From Aquimarina sp. AU474 (GTDB taxonomy: Bacteria; Bacteroidota; Bacteroidia; Flavobacteriales; Flavobacteriaceae), in assembly GCF_900312815.1 (NCBI RefSeq), contig NZ_OMPE01000005.1, positions 1-64,000 on the forward strand: 64,000 bases of DNA, read 5' to 3'. Made by a program: the position numbers and the translations under genes. Below are positions 39,502-48,369 of the stretch, one piece after another; within the stretch, counting starts at the first letter, position 1; every line of letters begins with the position of its first letter. The notes beneath the pieces were generated by a model that saw only the letters and a program-made list of their open reading frames with translations, ran no database searches and was not told where the DNA came from.

Positions 39502-41436
39502 CTAAATAAAATGATATCTCTTAAAAGCTTCAATAGCTTCATAGTTGGCTAACCCAAGATTATCATATAGTATTGCTGTATTTCTATTTCTGTCTTGCGC
39601 TCTCATCCAAAATTCTCTAGAGTCTTCTCCTTGAAACATCACCCTATCTTTTTGGGATTGATGAAATAGAATAGCATTTGTTTTTCGATTTACCTCATCG
39701 GGGCTTAGCGGTACTGACATTTCTATTTCATGAATATCCCATTCATGCCAAGCACCTCTATATAGCCAAACCCAACAATCCTTCATAAAGTCAAGCTTTT
39801 TAAGGCGATCCAATGATTCGAATATGGAGTCTAAACAAAGTTTATGTGTTCCATGAGGATCTGCCAAATCTCCTGCGGCATATATTTGATGCGGTTTGAT
39901 TTCTGAAATTAAATTGGAGATAATACTGATGTCATCTTCTCCTATTGGATTTTTCTTTATTCGTCCCGTTTCATAAAATGGAAGGTCAAGAAAGTGTACT
40001 TTTTGATCTGGCAACCCTAAGTATCTCGTAGCTGCATATGATTCCATTCTTCTAATCAACCCTTTTGTTTTTCTTACTTCGGGGGCATCAATATCTCCTT
40101 GATTTTTAGATTTAATAGTAGTTACTATATCCTTAAAAACATCACATTCTTGAGTATTCGCAAATTCGGTGAGCTTTATAGCTACTTCTCCAAATTTCAA
40201 AGCTTCTTCATCCGTCACTGCAATATTACCTGAAGTTTGATACGCAACATAAACATCATGTCCTTGATCAATTAATCTTGAGAACGTACCTCCCATAGAA
40301 ATAACGTCATCATCGGGATGTGGGCTAAATAATAGTACTCTTTTTTTAGAAGGAAGTGCCCTCTCTGGACGTTTGGTATCGTCTGAATCTGGTTTACCTC
40401 CTGGCCAACCTGTGATTGTATGTTGTAGATGGTTAAACATCTTGATATTGAGCTTATAAGCAGACCCTTCTAATGTAAGAAGGCCAGACATACCGTTATC
40501 ATTATAATCTTTATCTGTTAATTTAAGTAGAGGTTTATTTACTTTTTGACTTAACCAGGTAACAGCTTTTAATTTTAACTCTTCTGTCCAAATACATTGA
40601 TCAACCAGCCATGGAGTTTTAATTCTTGTTAATTCACCAGCCGCTTCGCTATCCATAACAATGGTAACATTTTTATGTTCTTGTAAAAAGGAAGCCGGAA
40701 TTCTTGAAATGATCTTACCCTCGATCATTTCTTTAACGATAGTTGCTTTTTTATGCCCCCAAGCTAAAAGTAAAATTCGCTTAGCATTCATAATAGTACT
40801 TATCCCCATTGTAATAGCACGTTTTGGTACGTTTTCTATTCCATTAAAATCTGATGCAGCATCTCTACGTGTAATATGATCCAGGGTAATAATTCTCGTT
40901 CCAGAATTTTGATGAGACCCAGGTTCATTAAATCCTACATGTCCAGTTCTTCCGATTCCTAAAAGCTGAAAATCAAGACCACCTAACTCTTTGATTTTCA
41001 TCTCATAATCAATACAATATTGGTCTATTTCTTCTTGAGCAATATTACCTGATGGAATATTAATGTTTTGAGGGTTTATATCAATATGATCAAAAAGATG
41101 CTGATGCATAAAATGATAATAACTTTGCTGATTATCCGGATTCATAGGATAATACTCATCCAGATTAAATGTGATTACATTTTTAAAACTCAATTCTCCT
41201 TGAGTATATAAATTCACCAATTCCTCATAAACTTTTATCGGAGACGATCCAGTAGCCAATCCCAAAACACAAGGTTTACCTTCTTTTTGTTTTTGCTTAA
41301 TCAGATCAGATATTTCATGAGCAACTAACTTAGATGCATAAGAAGATTCTTGAAATATTTCACTATGAATTTTTTCAAATTTCGTGTCCTCGAACTTACC
41401 TACTTGTCTGAATTTAATATCTTTTATCATTATCAA
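39502..41436 (-). CDS. nagB: Glucosamine-6-phosphate deaminase fused to a PIG-L/LmbE deacetylase domain
   Basis: A 644-residue cytoplasmic protein of the two-domain form found in Bacteroidetes. Residues about 15-290 are NagB (LGLATGSSP at 58-66, FNLDEYYPM at 90-98, GIGRTGHVGFNEPG at 160-173), which turns glucosamine-6-phosphate into fructose-6-phosphate and ammonia. Residues about 363-640 are a PIG-L/LmbE domain with the zinc motif SPHPDDD at 371-377. PIG-L enzymes remove N-acetyl groups from GlcNAc compounds. Since no nagA gene is seen here, the second domain may provide the GlcNAc-6-phosphate deacetylase step. NagB function is firm; the PIG-L substrate is inferred. Confidence 0.92.
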   Translation of the reverse strand: MIMIKDIKFRQVGKFEDTKFEKIHSEIFQESSYASKLVAHEISDLIKQKQKEGKPCVLGLATGSSPIKVYEELVNLYTQGELSFKNVITFNLDEYYPMNPDNQQSYYHFMHQHLFDHIDINPQNINIPSGNIAQEEIDQYCIDYEMKIKELGGLDFQLLGIGRTGHVGFNEPGSHQNSGTRIITLDHITRRDAASDFNGIENVPKRAITMGISTIMNAKRILLLAWGHKKATIVKEMIEGKIISRIPASFLQEHKNVTIVMDSEAAGELTRIKTPWLVDQCIWTEELKLKAVTWLSQKVNKPLLKLTDKDYNDNGMSGLLTLEGSAYKLNIKMFNHLQHTITGWPGGKPDSDDTKRPERALPSKKRVLLFSPHPDDDVISMGGTFSRLIDQGHDVYVAYQTSGNIAVTDEEALKFGEVAIKLTEFANTQECDVFKDIVTTIKSKNQGDIDAPEVRKTKGLIRRMESYAATRYLGLPDQKVHFLDLPFYETGRIKKNPIGEDDISIISNLISEIKPHQIYAAGDLADPHGTHKLCLDSIFESLDRLKKLDFMKDCWVWLYRGAWHEWDIHEIEMSVPLSPDEVNRKTNAILFHQSQKDRVMFQGEDSREFWMRAQDRNRNTAILYDNLGLANYEAIEAFKRYHFI

Positions 41437-41490
41437 TTTTAATTTTGGTATTGAACTAATGTGTACACATTTCTATATTCTGATTGGAAA

Positions 41491-41531
41491 CAATCACATT
41501 AATCGAATCTGTTTTAATATTAATGTGATTG
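41491..41531. repeat. 13-bp inverted repeat between susD and nagB
   Basis: CAATCACATTAAT and ATTAATGTGATTG pair perfectly around a 15-base loop, 33 bases after the susD stop. No U-run follows on the minus strand; the plus-strand side is U-rich. It may be a partial terminator or a 3' stabiliser that raises susCD mRNA relative to the enzymes behind it, but this is inference. Confidence 0.6.
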
Positions 41532-41564
41532 TTTTATCTTTTTCTAAGATTGAATATTAATGGG

Positions 41565-43100
41565 TTATTGAATATCCCACCATAAATTTGTAGTCATTTG
41601 ATCTGGTCCTTGATCTTCGATTGCTTGTTGTACATTTGCTTCGTTCGCGACAAGTTCTCCTGTAGAATATTGTAGTCTTCTCGGGACTCTACCATTGTTT
41701 GGAGCCGAAACAAAAAACACGTCATTATCCGTAAGCGTAGGAATAAGATCTGTTCTTCTAACTAAAGACCACGCCTCATATCCATTCATAAGCAATGCCA
41801 ACCAACGTTGATTCCATACACTCTCTAATTGTTGCTCTGGGGTACCTGATAAAGTTGCTATAGCTTCGTCTCTAATAAAGTCATCGATATCTGATCCTTC
41901 AACACCCCAAAAATTCATACTTGCTCTTATTCCTAATTCATATAATGATTGAGCATTTCCTGAATACCCTAGTAAGGCAGCTTCGGCTTGTAAAAAATAG
42001 GATTCACCGGCGGTAAATACTTGTGTAGGAACTACACTGGCAACATCTGTAGTAGAAGTACCGATTATTTTCACAGATGGAATGGCAAGATCATCTCTTG
42101 GGATTACTCCTCTTTGAGAAATTGCTGTACCTTCATACATTCCTGTTGTTGAAGCTTCTGCCATTTGCTCTCTTCTAGGATCGTTATTATCATTTAACAA
42201 CCCCATATAGCGATCCGAAAACACCCATTTAGATCCTAAACCTCCAAATCCATGATATATATCTTCAAAACCTCCATCAAGAAATGATAAAATCAGTGCG
42301 CTTTCTGATTTCGATACTAGGGCTTGATTAGATTCATCTATCAATGCATTACTCAAACAATCATTAATTACTCCATCTACAAATGCCTGATCACCAGATT
42401 GAATGAACGCATCTCTTGCCCGTATCGCCATTCTAAGTCGAAGTGTATTTGCAAAAGTTTTCCATTTTTGTGGATCTCCTTGATATAGAAAATCCCCTTC
42501 AGCTCCTTGTATTACTTGTGTAGAAGATCCTATAGCATCCATTTGCGCTTTAAGATTTGTTAGGATACCCATATATATATCCTTCTGGTTATCATATTTA
42601 GGCTGTGGGTTTTCTAATATAAGTTCATCTCCGATAACTTCACTGTATGGGATATTTCCATAGATATCTGTCATTTTTTGATAAAACCAAGACATCATTA
42701 TTTGTGCTACTGCAGCCCCATTAGCATCTCCTAAATCATTATAGGTTCCTAATAAATTCCTAGCATTCAGAGAAACTTTTTGATACGATGCATTAAATAT
42801 AGCGTCTGTCCAACCTTGGTTATTCACATAAGCATCACCTCCAAACCAAGAACCTTCAGCATTATAACTAAACTGATTTGCGAATTGACTTGAGTAAATT
42901 AGATTTCCTCTCCAGGTCAAAAAACGAGGTTCAGCGAATTCGAAATATTGTACACCAGCCATGATTCCATCTATAGAAGCATTTTCTGGATCAACAGGGT
43001 TTGTATTGATTTCTTCAAAATCTTTGGTACACGAGGATACCGTCATTGCCAGTATAAAAATAGTAGCTAATGCTATTAATACATTCTGTTTAGTTTTCAT
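41565..43100 (-). CDS. susD: SusD-like glycan-binding lipoprotein
   Basis: A SusD/RagB-family surface lipoprotein. The frame opens at 43139 right against the susC stop, but the ATG at 43100 gives a proper lipoprotein signal (NVLIALATIFILAMTVSSC), so I chose it (511 residues). The start of the mature protein (TKDFEEINTNPVDPENAS) and the C-terminal WNQRWLALLMNGYEAW and GRVPRRLQYS motifs match the SusD-like subgroup. It caps the SusC channel and binds the incoming oligosaccharide, here presumably chitooligosaccharides. It follows susC in the same operon. Confidence 0.93.
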   Translation of the reverse strand: MKTKQNVLIALATIFILAMTVSSCTKDFEEINTNPVDPENASIDGIMAGVQYFEFAEPRFLTWRGNLIYSSQFANQFSYNAEGSWFGGDAYVNNQGWTDAIFNASYQKVSLNARNLLGTYNDLGDANGAAVAQIMMSWFYQKMTDIYGNIPYSEVIGDELILENPQPKYDNQKDIYMGILTNLKAQMDAIGSSTQVIQGAEGDFLYQGDPQKWKTFANTLRLRMAIRARDAFIQSGDQAFVDGVINDCLSNALIDESNQALVSKSESALILSFLDGGFEDIYHGFGGLGSKWVFSDRYMGLLNDNNDPRREQMAEASTTGMYEGTAISQRGVIPRDDLAIPSVKIIGTSTTDVASVVPTQVFTAGESYFLQAEAALLGYSGNAQSLYELGIRASMNFWGVEGSDIDDFIRDEAIATLSGTPEQQLESVWNQRWLALLMNGYEAWSLVRRTDLIPTLTDNDVFFVSAPNNGRVPRRLQYSTGELVANEANVQQAIEDQGPDQMTTNLWWDIQ

Positions 43101-43139
43101 ATTATTTTTATTTACATCCAACATTTTATTTATAATCAT

Positions 43140-46100
43140 TTAGAAAGTCATGTTTACTTTTAAACCATGACTAGAAGCTGATGGTATCCCGAAAAATTCG
43201 AGCCCGCCTACACTGGTATTAAATCCAGTTTCTGGATCAAAATTATCTGTGTTACTATGAAGTATTGCTAGATTTCTTCCTATGTAATTCAATGATAGAT
43301 TGCTTAACCCTAAAGATTTAATCATTTTTTTAGGAAAAGAATATCCTAATGAAATTTCTCTAAGCTTAATAAAACTTCCATCAACAATCCAGTTTTCTGA
43401 AATTCCTCCTACTCTACCCCAATATGTTTGTGGGTTCACGCCATTTTCTGCTACTCCTGGATTCAAAGTACCATTGATTACTGCATTGGCAGGTAAAGCA
43501 ATTCCTTGTCCTCCTGTAAAAAACTCTCGCCCTTCTAGAGTCTCGATTGCGGTACCACTTGTATGTCTCTGGCTATCTGAAAAAGAAAAGATATCACCAC
43601 CAAAACGAGCATCAAATAAGAACCCTAAAGAAAACTGTTTGTATGTAAATGTGTTTCCCCAGTTTACAAAAGCATCTGGTGCGGCGTCACCAATTTTTCC
43701 AACTTCACCTACTTCAGGAAGACCTGCAGTATCATAAATTATATTTCCATTATCGTCTCTATTAAACGTAGATCCAAATAATGCTTGTGGGCTTGTACCT
43801 ACTTCGGCTGCCACTATTATCCTACCATTAAAATCAGTAAATAAAGGGTTTCGAGTGATTCCTTGCGCTAATTCTTTTACTTCATTTTCGTTTGTAGTAT
43901 AGTTTATGCTTGTCGACCAGCTAAAATTTTCATTTTTTATGATATCAGCATTAATTGAAAATTCGAGACCTTTACTCGTAACTAATCCAGCATTAATAAC
44001 TTGATTTGCCGCTCCACTAGCTGGAGTAAGTGTTAAACTGAGAATTTGATCTTCGGTTCGTATACTATAATATGTTGCCGACAAATTTATTCTATTACTT
44101 AGGAAACCTGCATCAAGACCAAATTCTAAAGTGTTAGAAATTTCTGGAACAAGATTTGGATTTTTAAGTTGCGGGCCAGCACCAGCGCCTTCTTCTGCAT
44201 TTCCGAAAAAGAAAAATCGCTGTCCATTAAATAAATTAGAAGAGACATTAAATGTATTAACGAGTGAAAAAGCGCCTGTTGCATTTCCGGTTTGCGCATA
44301 ACTACCTCTCAATTTTAAATTTGTTAATACCTCATTATCTCTAAGCGCCGGAATAGCTTCTGTAGCTACAAAACTTACACCTACTGAAGGGTAAAAGAAC
44401 GATGCATTATCAATAGGTAATGTAGAACTCCAATCATTTCTAGCTGTAAATTCGGTAAACAAAAAGTCATTAACTCCAAATGTAACCGATCCAAATACAG
44501 AGTTAGATGAGTTTCGTGCTGCACCAGGAGTAACACTTACACCTTCAAAATTATTTAAAGAGAAAAAATTTGGTATTAAAAATGTTTCTCCTGTAGCTCG
44601 TAATGATTTAAATGAAACATCAGAATGACTAAACCCTACTGTAGAAGCCAAACTTATAGCATTGTTTAAGTTGGTATTATAAGTAAATATAAGGTCATAA
44701 TTATTCGTTCTAGACGTTGAGTTTGTATCAATAAATCTACCATTTGCAGCAATATCAAAAGCACCCAGAGGGTTAAATATTTGCTGACTGGTTACAATAT
44801 GATCTTGAGAAACTCTTGCTATAGCTTTTAATCCTTTTACAATATCAAAATTAAGCTCTAACAAACTTAAATAACGATCTGTTTCATCTTCGTTTAACTT
44901 TGCGTTCGCTGTATAATAAGGATTCGTTAAAAAGGCTCCTGCCCAAGTATTTGGTGTGCCATCTGGTTCTAAAAAATTATCTCTAAGTAAAGTATTTGAG
45001 ATATTTCTTGGTCGCAAAGAAAGAGCTCGTGTTATATTTGTTTGACCTCCTGTTAACTCTGGTCTATTTCTTGCATCTTGATTAATGTAATCAATTTTTC
45101 CTACAACTTTCATCCAATCAGTAATTTTTGCACCTGCTTTGATACTAAAATTCTGTCTAACCAATTCACTTCCTGGTACAATAGATTCATCATCTGATCG
45201 AGAATAACTAAAACGATAATCATAATCTGCCGTACCTTGAGAGACAGCTATTGAATTAAGAAAAGAAAAACCAGTTCTAAAAAAATCCTTGAAATCATTA
45301 TCATTTCCAGAATACGGTGCCGTCCCTACACCATCAAATCGTTCGCGCTGAGATCCGTCTAATCTAGGCCCAAAACTATTACCGTCTGTAATACTATAAG
45401 TAAGTTCGTTATTAGCTGTGTCAAAAAAACCTTGACCGAACTGATTTTGAAGTTTTGGTGCTCTAAGAATAGAACTTCCTGTTACAGAAGTATTTATTTC
45501 GACAGTTGGCCGATCTGATCTTCCTTTTTTTGAGGTAATTACTAAAACACCATTAATTCCTCTAAATCCATATAATGCGGTAGCATTTCCTCCCTTAAGG
45601 AGTGAAATGTTCTCTATATCATTTGGGTTTAAGTTCGATAATGTATTTCCGTAATCAACTCCTTCAGCAAAATCTCCTTGCGCTCCTTGATTGTTATCGA
45701 TAATCACACCATCCAAAACAATTAACGGCTGATTATTAGGACTCAAAGAACTAATTCCTCTTACATTTATAGAAACCGAAGATCCTATACCTCCTGAATT
45801 TGCATTAATATTAACTCCTGCTAATTTTCCTCGAATAGCAGATCCAATATTAGGATCTGCAGTTTGAACCAAAGTTTCAGACTTAAGTTGTTGCACTGCA
45901 TATCCGAGTTTTTTTGATTCTTGTTTTATACCAAATGCCGTTACAACGATTTCGTCTAGCTGTTCTGAATCTTGTTCCATGACAGCATTAATCTTGTTTG
46001 ATGTGCCTACTGCAACTTCAATAGTTTTTAAACCTAGATAAGAAAACACCAAAATATTTCCTGTTGATGCCTTAATTGTATAATTACCATCAAAATCTGT

Positions 46101-46259
46101 TTGTGCTCCTATACTAGTTCCCTTTACTAATATATTTACACCTGGTAATGGAAGGTTTTTATCTGAATCTGTAACAGTCCCAGATACCTGTATCTCTTGC
46201 GAGAATACATTAGGTATTACTAATGAAAATAGAAATAAGAATAAAAATAGTTTTTTCAT
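43140..46259 (-). CDS. susC: SusC-like TonB-dependent outer-membrane transporter
   Basis: A 1039-residue outer-membrane channel. A signal peptide (MKKLFLFLFLFSLVIPNVFS) is followed by a carboxypeptidase regulatory-like domain (about 24-105), a TonB box/plug start (DEIVVTAFGIKQ) and the SusC/RagA signature around ALYGFRGINGVLVITSKKG, then a long beta-barrel ending with the C-terminal aromatic MTF. It imports chitooligosaccharides with SusD, energised by TonB. It starts the minus-strand chitin operon and is divergent from the LytS/LytTR genes, with a shared inverted repeat between them. Confidence 0.96.
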   Translation of the reverse strand: MKKLFLFLFLFSLVIPNVFSQEIQVSGTVTDSDKNLPLPGVNILVKGTSIGAQTDFDGNYTIKASTGNILVFSYLGLKTIEVAVGTSNKINAVMEQDSEQLDEIVVTAFGIKQESKKLGYAVQQLKSETLVQTADPNIGSAIRGKLAGVNINANSGGIGSSVSINVRGISSLSPNNQPLIVLDGVIIDNNQGAQGDFAEGVDYGNTLSNLNPNDIENISLLKGGNATALYGFRGINGVLVITSKKGRSDRPTVEINTSVTGSSILRAPKLQNQFGQGFFDTANNELTYSITDGNSFGPRLDGSQRERFDGVGTAPYSGNDNDFKDFFRTGFSFLNSIAVSQGTADYDYRFSYSRSDDESIVPGSELVRQNFSIKAGAKITDWMKVVGKIDYINQDARNRPELTGGQTNITRALSLRPRNISNTLLRDNFLEPDGTPNTWAGAFLTNPYYTANAKLNEDETDRYLSLLELNFDIVKGLKAIARVSQDHIVTSQQIFNPLGAFDIAANGRFIDTNSTSRTNNYDLIFTYNTNLNNAISLASTVGFSHSDVSFKSLRATGETFLIPNFFSLNNFEGVSVTPGAARNSSNSVFGSVTFGVNDFLFTEFTARNDWSSTLPIDNASFFYPSVGVSFVATEAIPALRDNEVLTNLKLRGSYAQTGNATGAFSLVNTFNVSSNLFNGQRFFFFGNAEEGAGAGPQLKNPNLVPEISNTLEFGLDAGFLSNRINLSATYYSIRTEDQILSLTLTPASGAANQVINAGLVTSKGLEFSINADIIKNENFSWSTSINYTTNENEVKELAQGITRNPLFTDFNGRIIVAAEVGTSPQALFGSTFNRDDNGNIIYDTAGLPEVGEVGKIGDAAPDAFVNWGNTFTYKQFSLGFLFDARFGGDIFSFSDSQRHTSGTAIETLEGREFFTGGQGIALPANAVINGTLNPGVAENGVNPQTYWGRVGGISENWIVDGSFIKLREISLGYSFPKKMIKSLGLSNLSLNYIGRNLAILHSNTDNFDPETGFNTSVGGLEFFGIPSASSHGLKVNMTF

Positions 46260-46339
46260 GTTTTCTCCTTTTGTATTGATTATTTACTGCTTCTAAAGTA
46301 TGGAATCGCGATTCTTTAAAAATTTTTTTTATACCAACT

Positions 46340-46416
46340 ACAAAAAATAAACAACAAACGACATGTATGAAAAGACATCCCGAATGTTAATTTTTTGTTA
46401 TCTGTTTATTTTTTGT
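46340..46416. promoter_or_regulatory. Divergent susC/lytS control region with 14-bp inverted repeat
   Basis: ACAAAAAATAAACA at 46340-46353 is repeated in inverse as TGTTTATTTTTTGT at 46403-46416, with 49 bases between. In each direction the box reads TGTTTATTTTTTGT pointing towards the gene, about 80 bases before susC and 62 before the kinase. TATTTTTTG is one base longer than the Bacteroidetes TAnnTTTG -7 element, so these may be mirror-image promoters or paired binding sites for the LytTR regulator. Confidence 0.5.
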
Positions 46417-46477
46417 TTTTTAACACAATTAGTAATACTTTTTACCAGTTTTTAATGATTACTTAAGGAATTTTGCA

Positions 46478-47536
46478 TTGTATATAGAGGAAGTTAAAAA
46501 TTATGATAATCCCGTGGGAAAGACAATTAAAAGGAAATATCACTTTTTCTTTTGGAGTGCCTATTTTCTTTTTAATGTGATACGTTGGGGTAGTTATTTC
46601 AATGATTATTGGTATTCATTAAAATCGAATTTGGTAGAATTCCCGCTCCATTTGATAATTGTATATTTTAATATCTATTATCTTATTCCTAAGTACTTAT
46701 TAAGGAGCAAGTATCTCAAATATATTGTTTTCTTAATTCTTAGCTTGGGAATGCATTATATAATAAGGTCTGGTTTAAATTATTGGCTTGTTACCGAAAA
46801 CATATGGCCAGAAGCTCAAGGAGAAAATCAGCCTTTTGGCTTTAATCATATTATAGCAGTTACACTTGGCGAATTATATGTATTAGGACTTACTTCATCA
46901 ATAAAGTTTAGCGTAGATTTTATTTTAGAAAGGAGCAAAAATCAGCAACTTAAAGCACTACACTATAAAACAGAATTGCAATATCTTAAAGCTCAAATAC
47001 AACCTCATTTTTTCTTTAACACGCTTAATAGTTTGTATGCATTAACTCTGCATAAATCATCAAAAGCTTCTGAAGTTGTTGTTAAATTATCTCAATTTAT
47101 GTCATATATAATATATGATGCAAATAAAAAAAAGGTGTTTTTGTTACAAGAAATTAGATATATTGATAATTATATAGATTTAGAAAACATAAGATATGGT
47201 GATCTAATAAATACTGAAGTAAATATTATTGGTAATATCGATAATATAGAAGTTACTCCTTTACTTTTTTTACCTTTCATTGAAAACGCTTTTAAACATG
47301 GTTTTAAAAATAATGGGCAAATGGATTTAAAGGTTTTTTTTGAAGCCGAGGATAAAACATTAACGTTTATATCAGAAAATAGCTATGACCCAAAAACTTT
47401 ATCTAAATTTAAAAATGGTATAGGTATAAAAAACGTTATACGAAGATTAGATTTATTGTATGGAAAAAATTATGAACTTAAAATAGAAACTACAGACGAG
47501 ATCTATAAGGTCACATTAAAAACCCCTAAAACATGA
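46478..47536 (+). CDS. LytS/YehU-type sensor histidine kinase
   Basis: A 352-residue kinase with four predicted membrane helices in the first 150 residues and no large periplasmic sensor. The His_kinase motif KAQIQPHFFFNTLNSLYAL (phospho-accepting His177) and an HATPase region (PLLFLPFIENAFKHG, then GIGIKNVIRRL) follow. The start is TTG at 46478: the only nearby upstream ATG (46457) meets a stop after three codons, and an AAGGA lies at a fitting distance. The stop overlaps the response regulator start by four bases. Divergent from susC, it most likely senses the state of chitin uptake and controls the locus. Confidence 0.92.
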   Translation: MYIEEVKNYDNPVGKTIKRKYHFFFWSAYFLFNVIRWGSYFNDYWYSLKSNLVEFPLHLIIVYFNIYYLIPKYLLRSKYLKYIVFLILSLGMHYIIRSGLNYWLVTENIWPEAQGENQPFGFNHIIAVTLGELYVLGLTSSIKFSVDFILERSKNQQLKALHYKTELQYLKAQIQPHFFFNTLNSLYALTLHKSSKASEVVVKLSQFMSYIIYDANKKKVFLLQEIRYIDNYIDLENIRYGDLINTEVNIIGNIDNIEVTPLLFLPFIENAFKHGFKNNGQMDLKVFFEAEDKTLTFISENSYDPKTLSKFKNGIGIKNVIRRLDLLYGKNYELKIETTDEIYKVTLKTPKT

Positions 47537-48261
47537 TTATTAAAAGTATTATAATCGATGATGAGCACTTAGCTGTAGGTATCATAGAATCATACTTAGA
47601 AGAATTTAAGAACATTGAGATTTCTGGTATTTATAAGAATCCTTTAGAAGCCTTACCAATTTTGGAAAGTGGTGATATCGATGTAATATTTTTGGATATT
47701 AATATGCCAAGAATGAATGGTATCGAGTTTTTAAAAAGTCTTAATAAGTACCCTCAAATTATTATAACCACTGCATACAAAGAATATGCTATCGAGAGTT
47801 ATGAATTAGAAGTATTAGATTATTTAGTAAAACCTATCCCATTTAATCGATTCTTAAAATCTATTAATAAATTAATGGCCAGATTTGTAAACTTGGAGAA
47901 AACTAAAACTTCTCCAGAATTTTCTCAAGCTCCTCATATTTTCTTGAAGGTAGATCGGAAATTGATGAAAATATTTTTACATGATATATTATATATAGAA
48001 AGTTTAAGGGATTATATCAAAGTATCTAGTATAGAAGGTACATATGTTTCTCATAAGTCATTAAGTAGTATAACTGACGAACTTCCCGAAGAAAACTTTA
48101 TCAGAGTACACAAATCATATACAATAGCCATCGACAAAGTAAAATCTATAGAAGGAAACCAAATTGAAATAGAAAATAAACGAATTCCTATTGGGCGGAA
48201 TTATACCATACATGCCAAACAAAAAATATTGAGAAACAAAGGAAATCTTCTAAATGAATAA
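47533..48261 (+). CDS. LytTR-family response regulator
   Basis: A 242-residue regulator. The receiver domain covers about 1-120 with Asp9/Asp10 and the phospho-acceptor Asp55 in FLDINMP, plus the conserved Lys in YLVKPIPF. The LytTR DNA-binding domain covers about 140-240 (ILYIESLRDYIKV, FIRVHKSYTIA, IPIGRNY). Its gene overlaps the kinase gene as ATGA, so the two are translationally coupled. LytTR proteins bind paired direct repeats about a helical turn apart; the susC/lytS gap is the first place to look. Confidence 0.94.
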   Translation: MIIKSIIIDDEHLAVGIIESYLEEFKNIEISGIYKNPLEALPILESGDIDVIFLDINMPRMNGIEFLKSLNKYPQIIITTAYKEYAIESYELEVLDYLVKPIPFNRFLKSINKLMARFVNLEKTKTSPEFSQAPHIFLKVDRKLMKIFLHDILYIESLRDYIKVSSIEGTYVSHKSLSSITDELPEENFIRVHKSYTIAIDKVKSIEGNQIEIENKRIPIGRNYTIHAKQKILRNKGNLLNE

Positions 48262-48369
48262 ATATACAAACAACATTGTTTCTCCAAATAAAATTGATTT
48301 TCAACGCATCAACACATTTCAAAAATAAATCATTAGCAACTTAAATGCTTAATCAACAAATACAATAAA

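Noticed and set aside
41491..41531. Rho-independent terminator closing the susCD transcript
   Set aside because: The stem is good but no U-run follows on the minus strand, so it is listed only as an inverted repeat.
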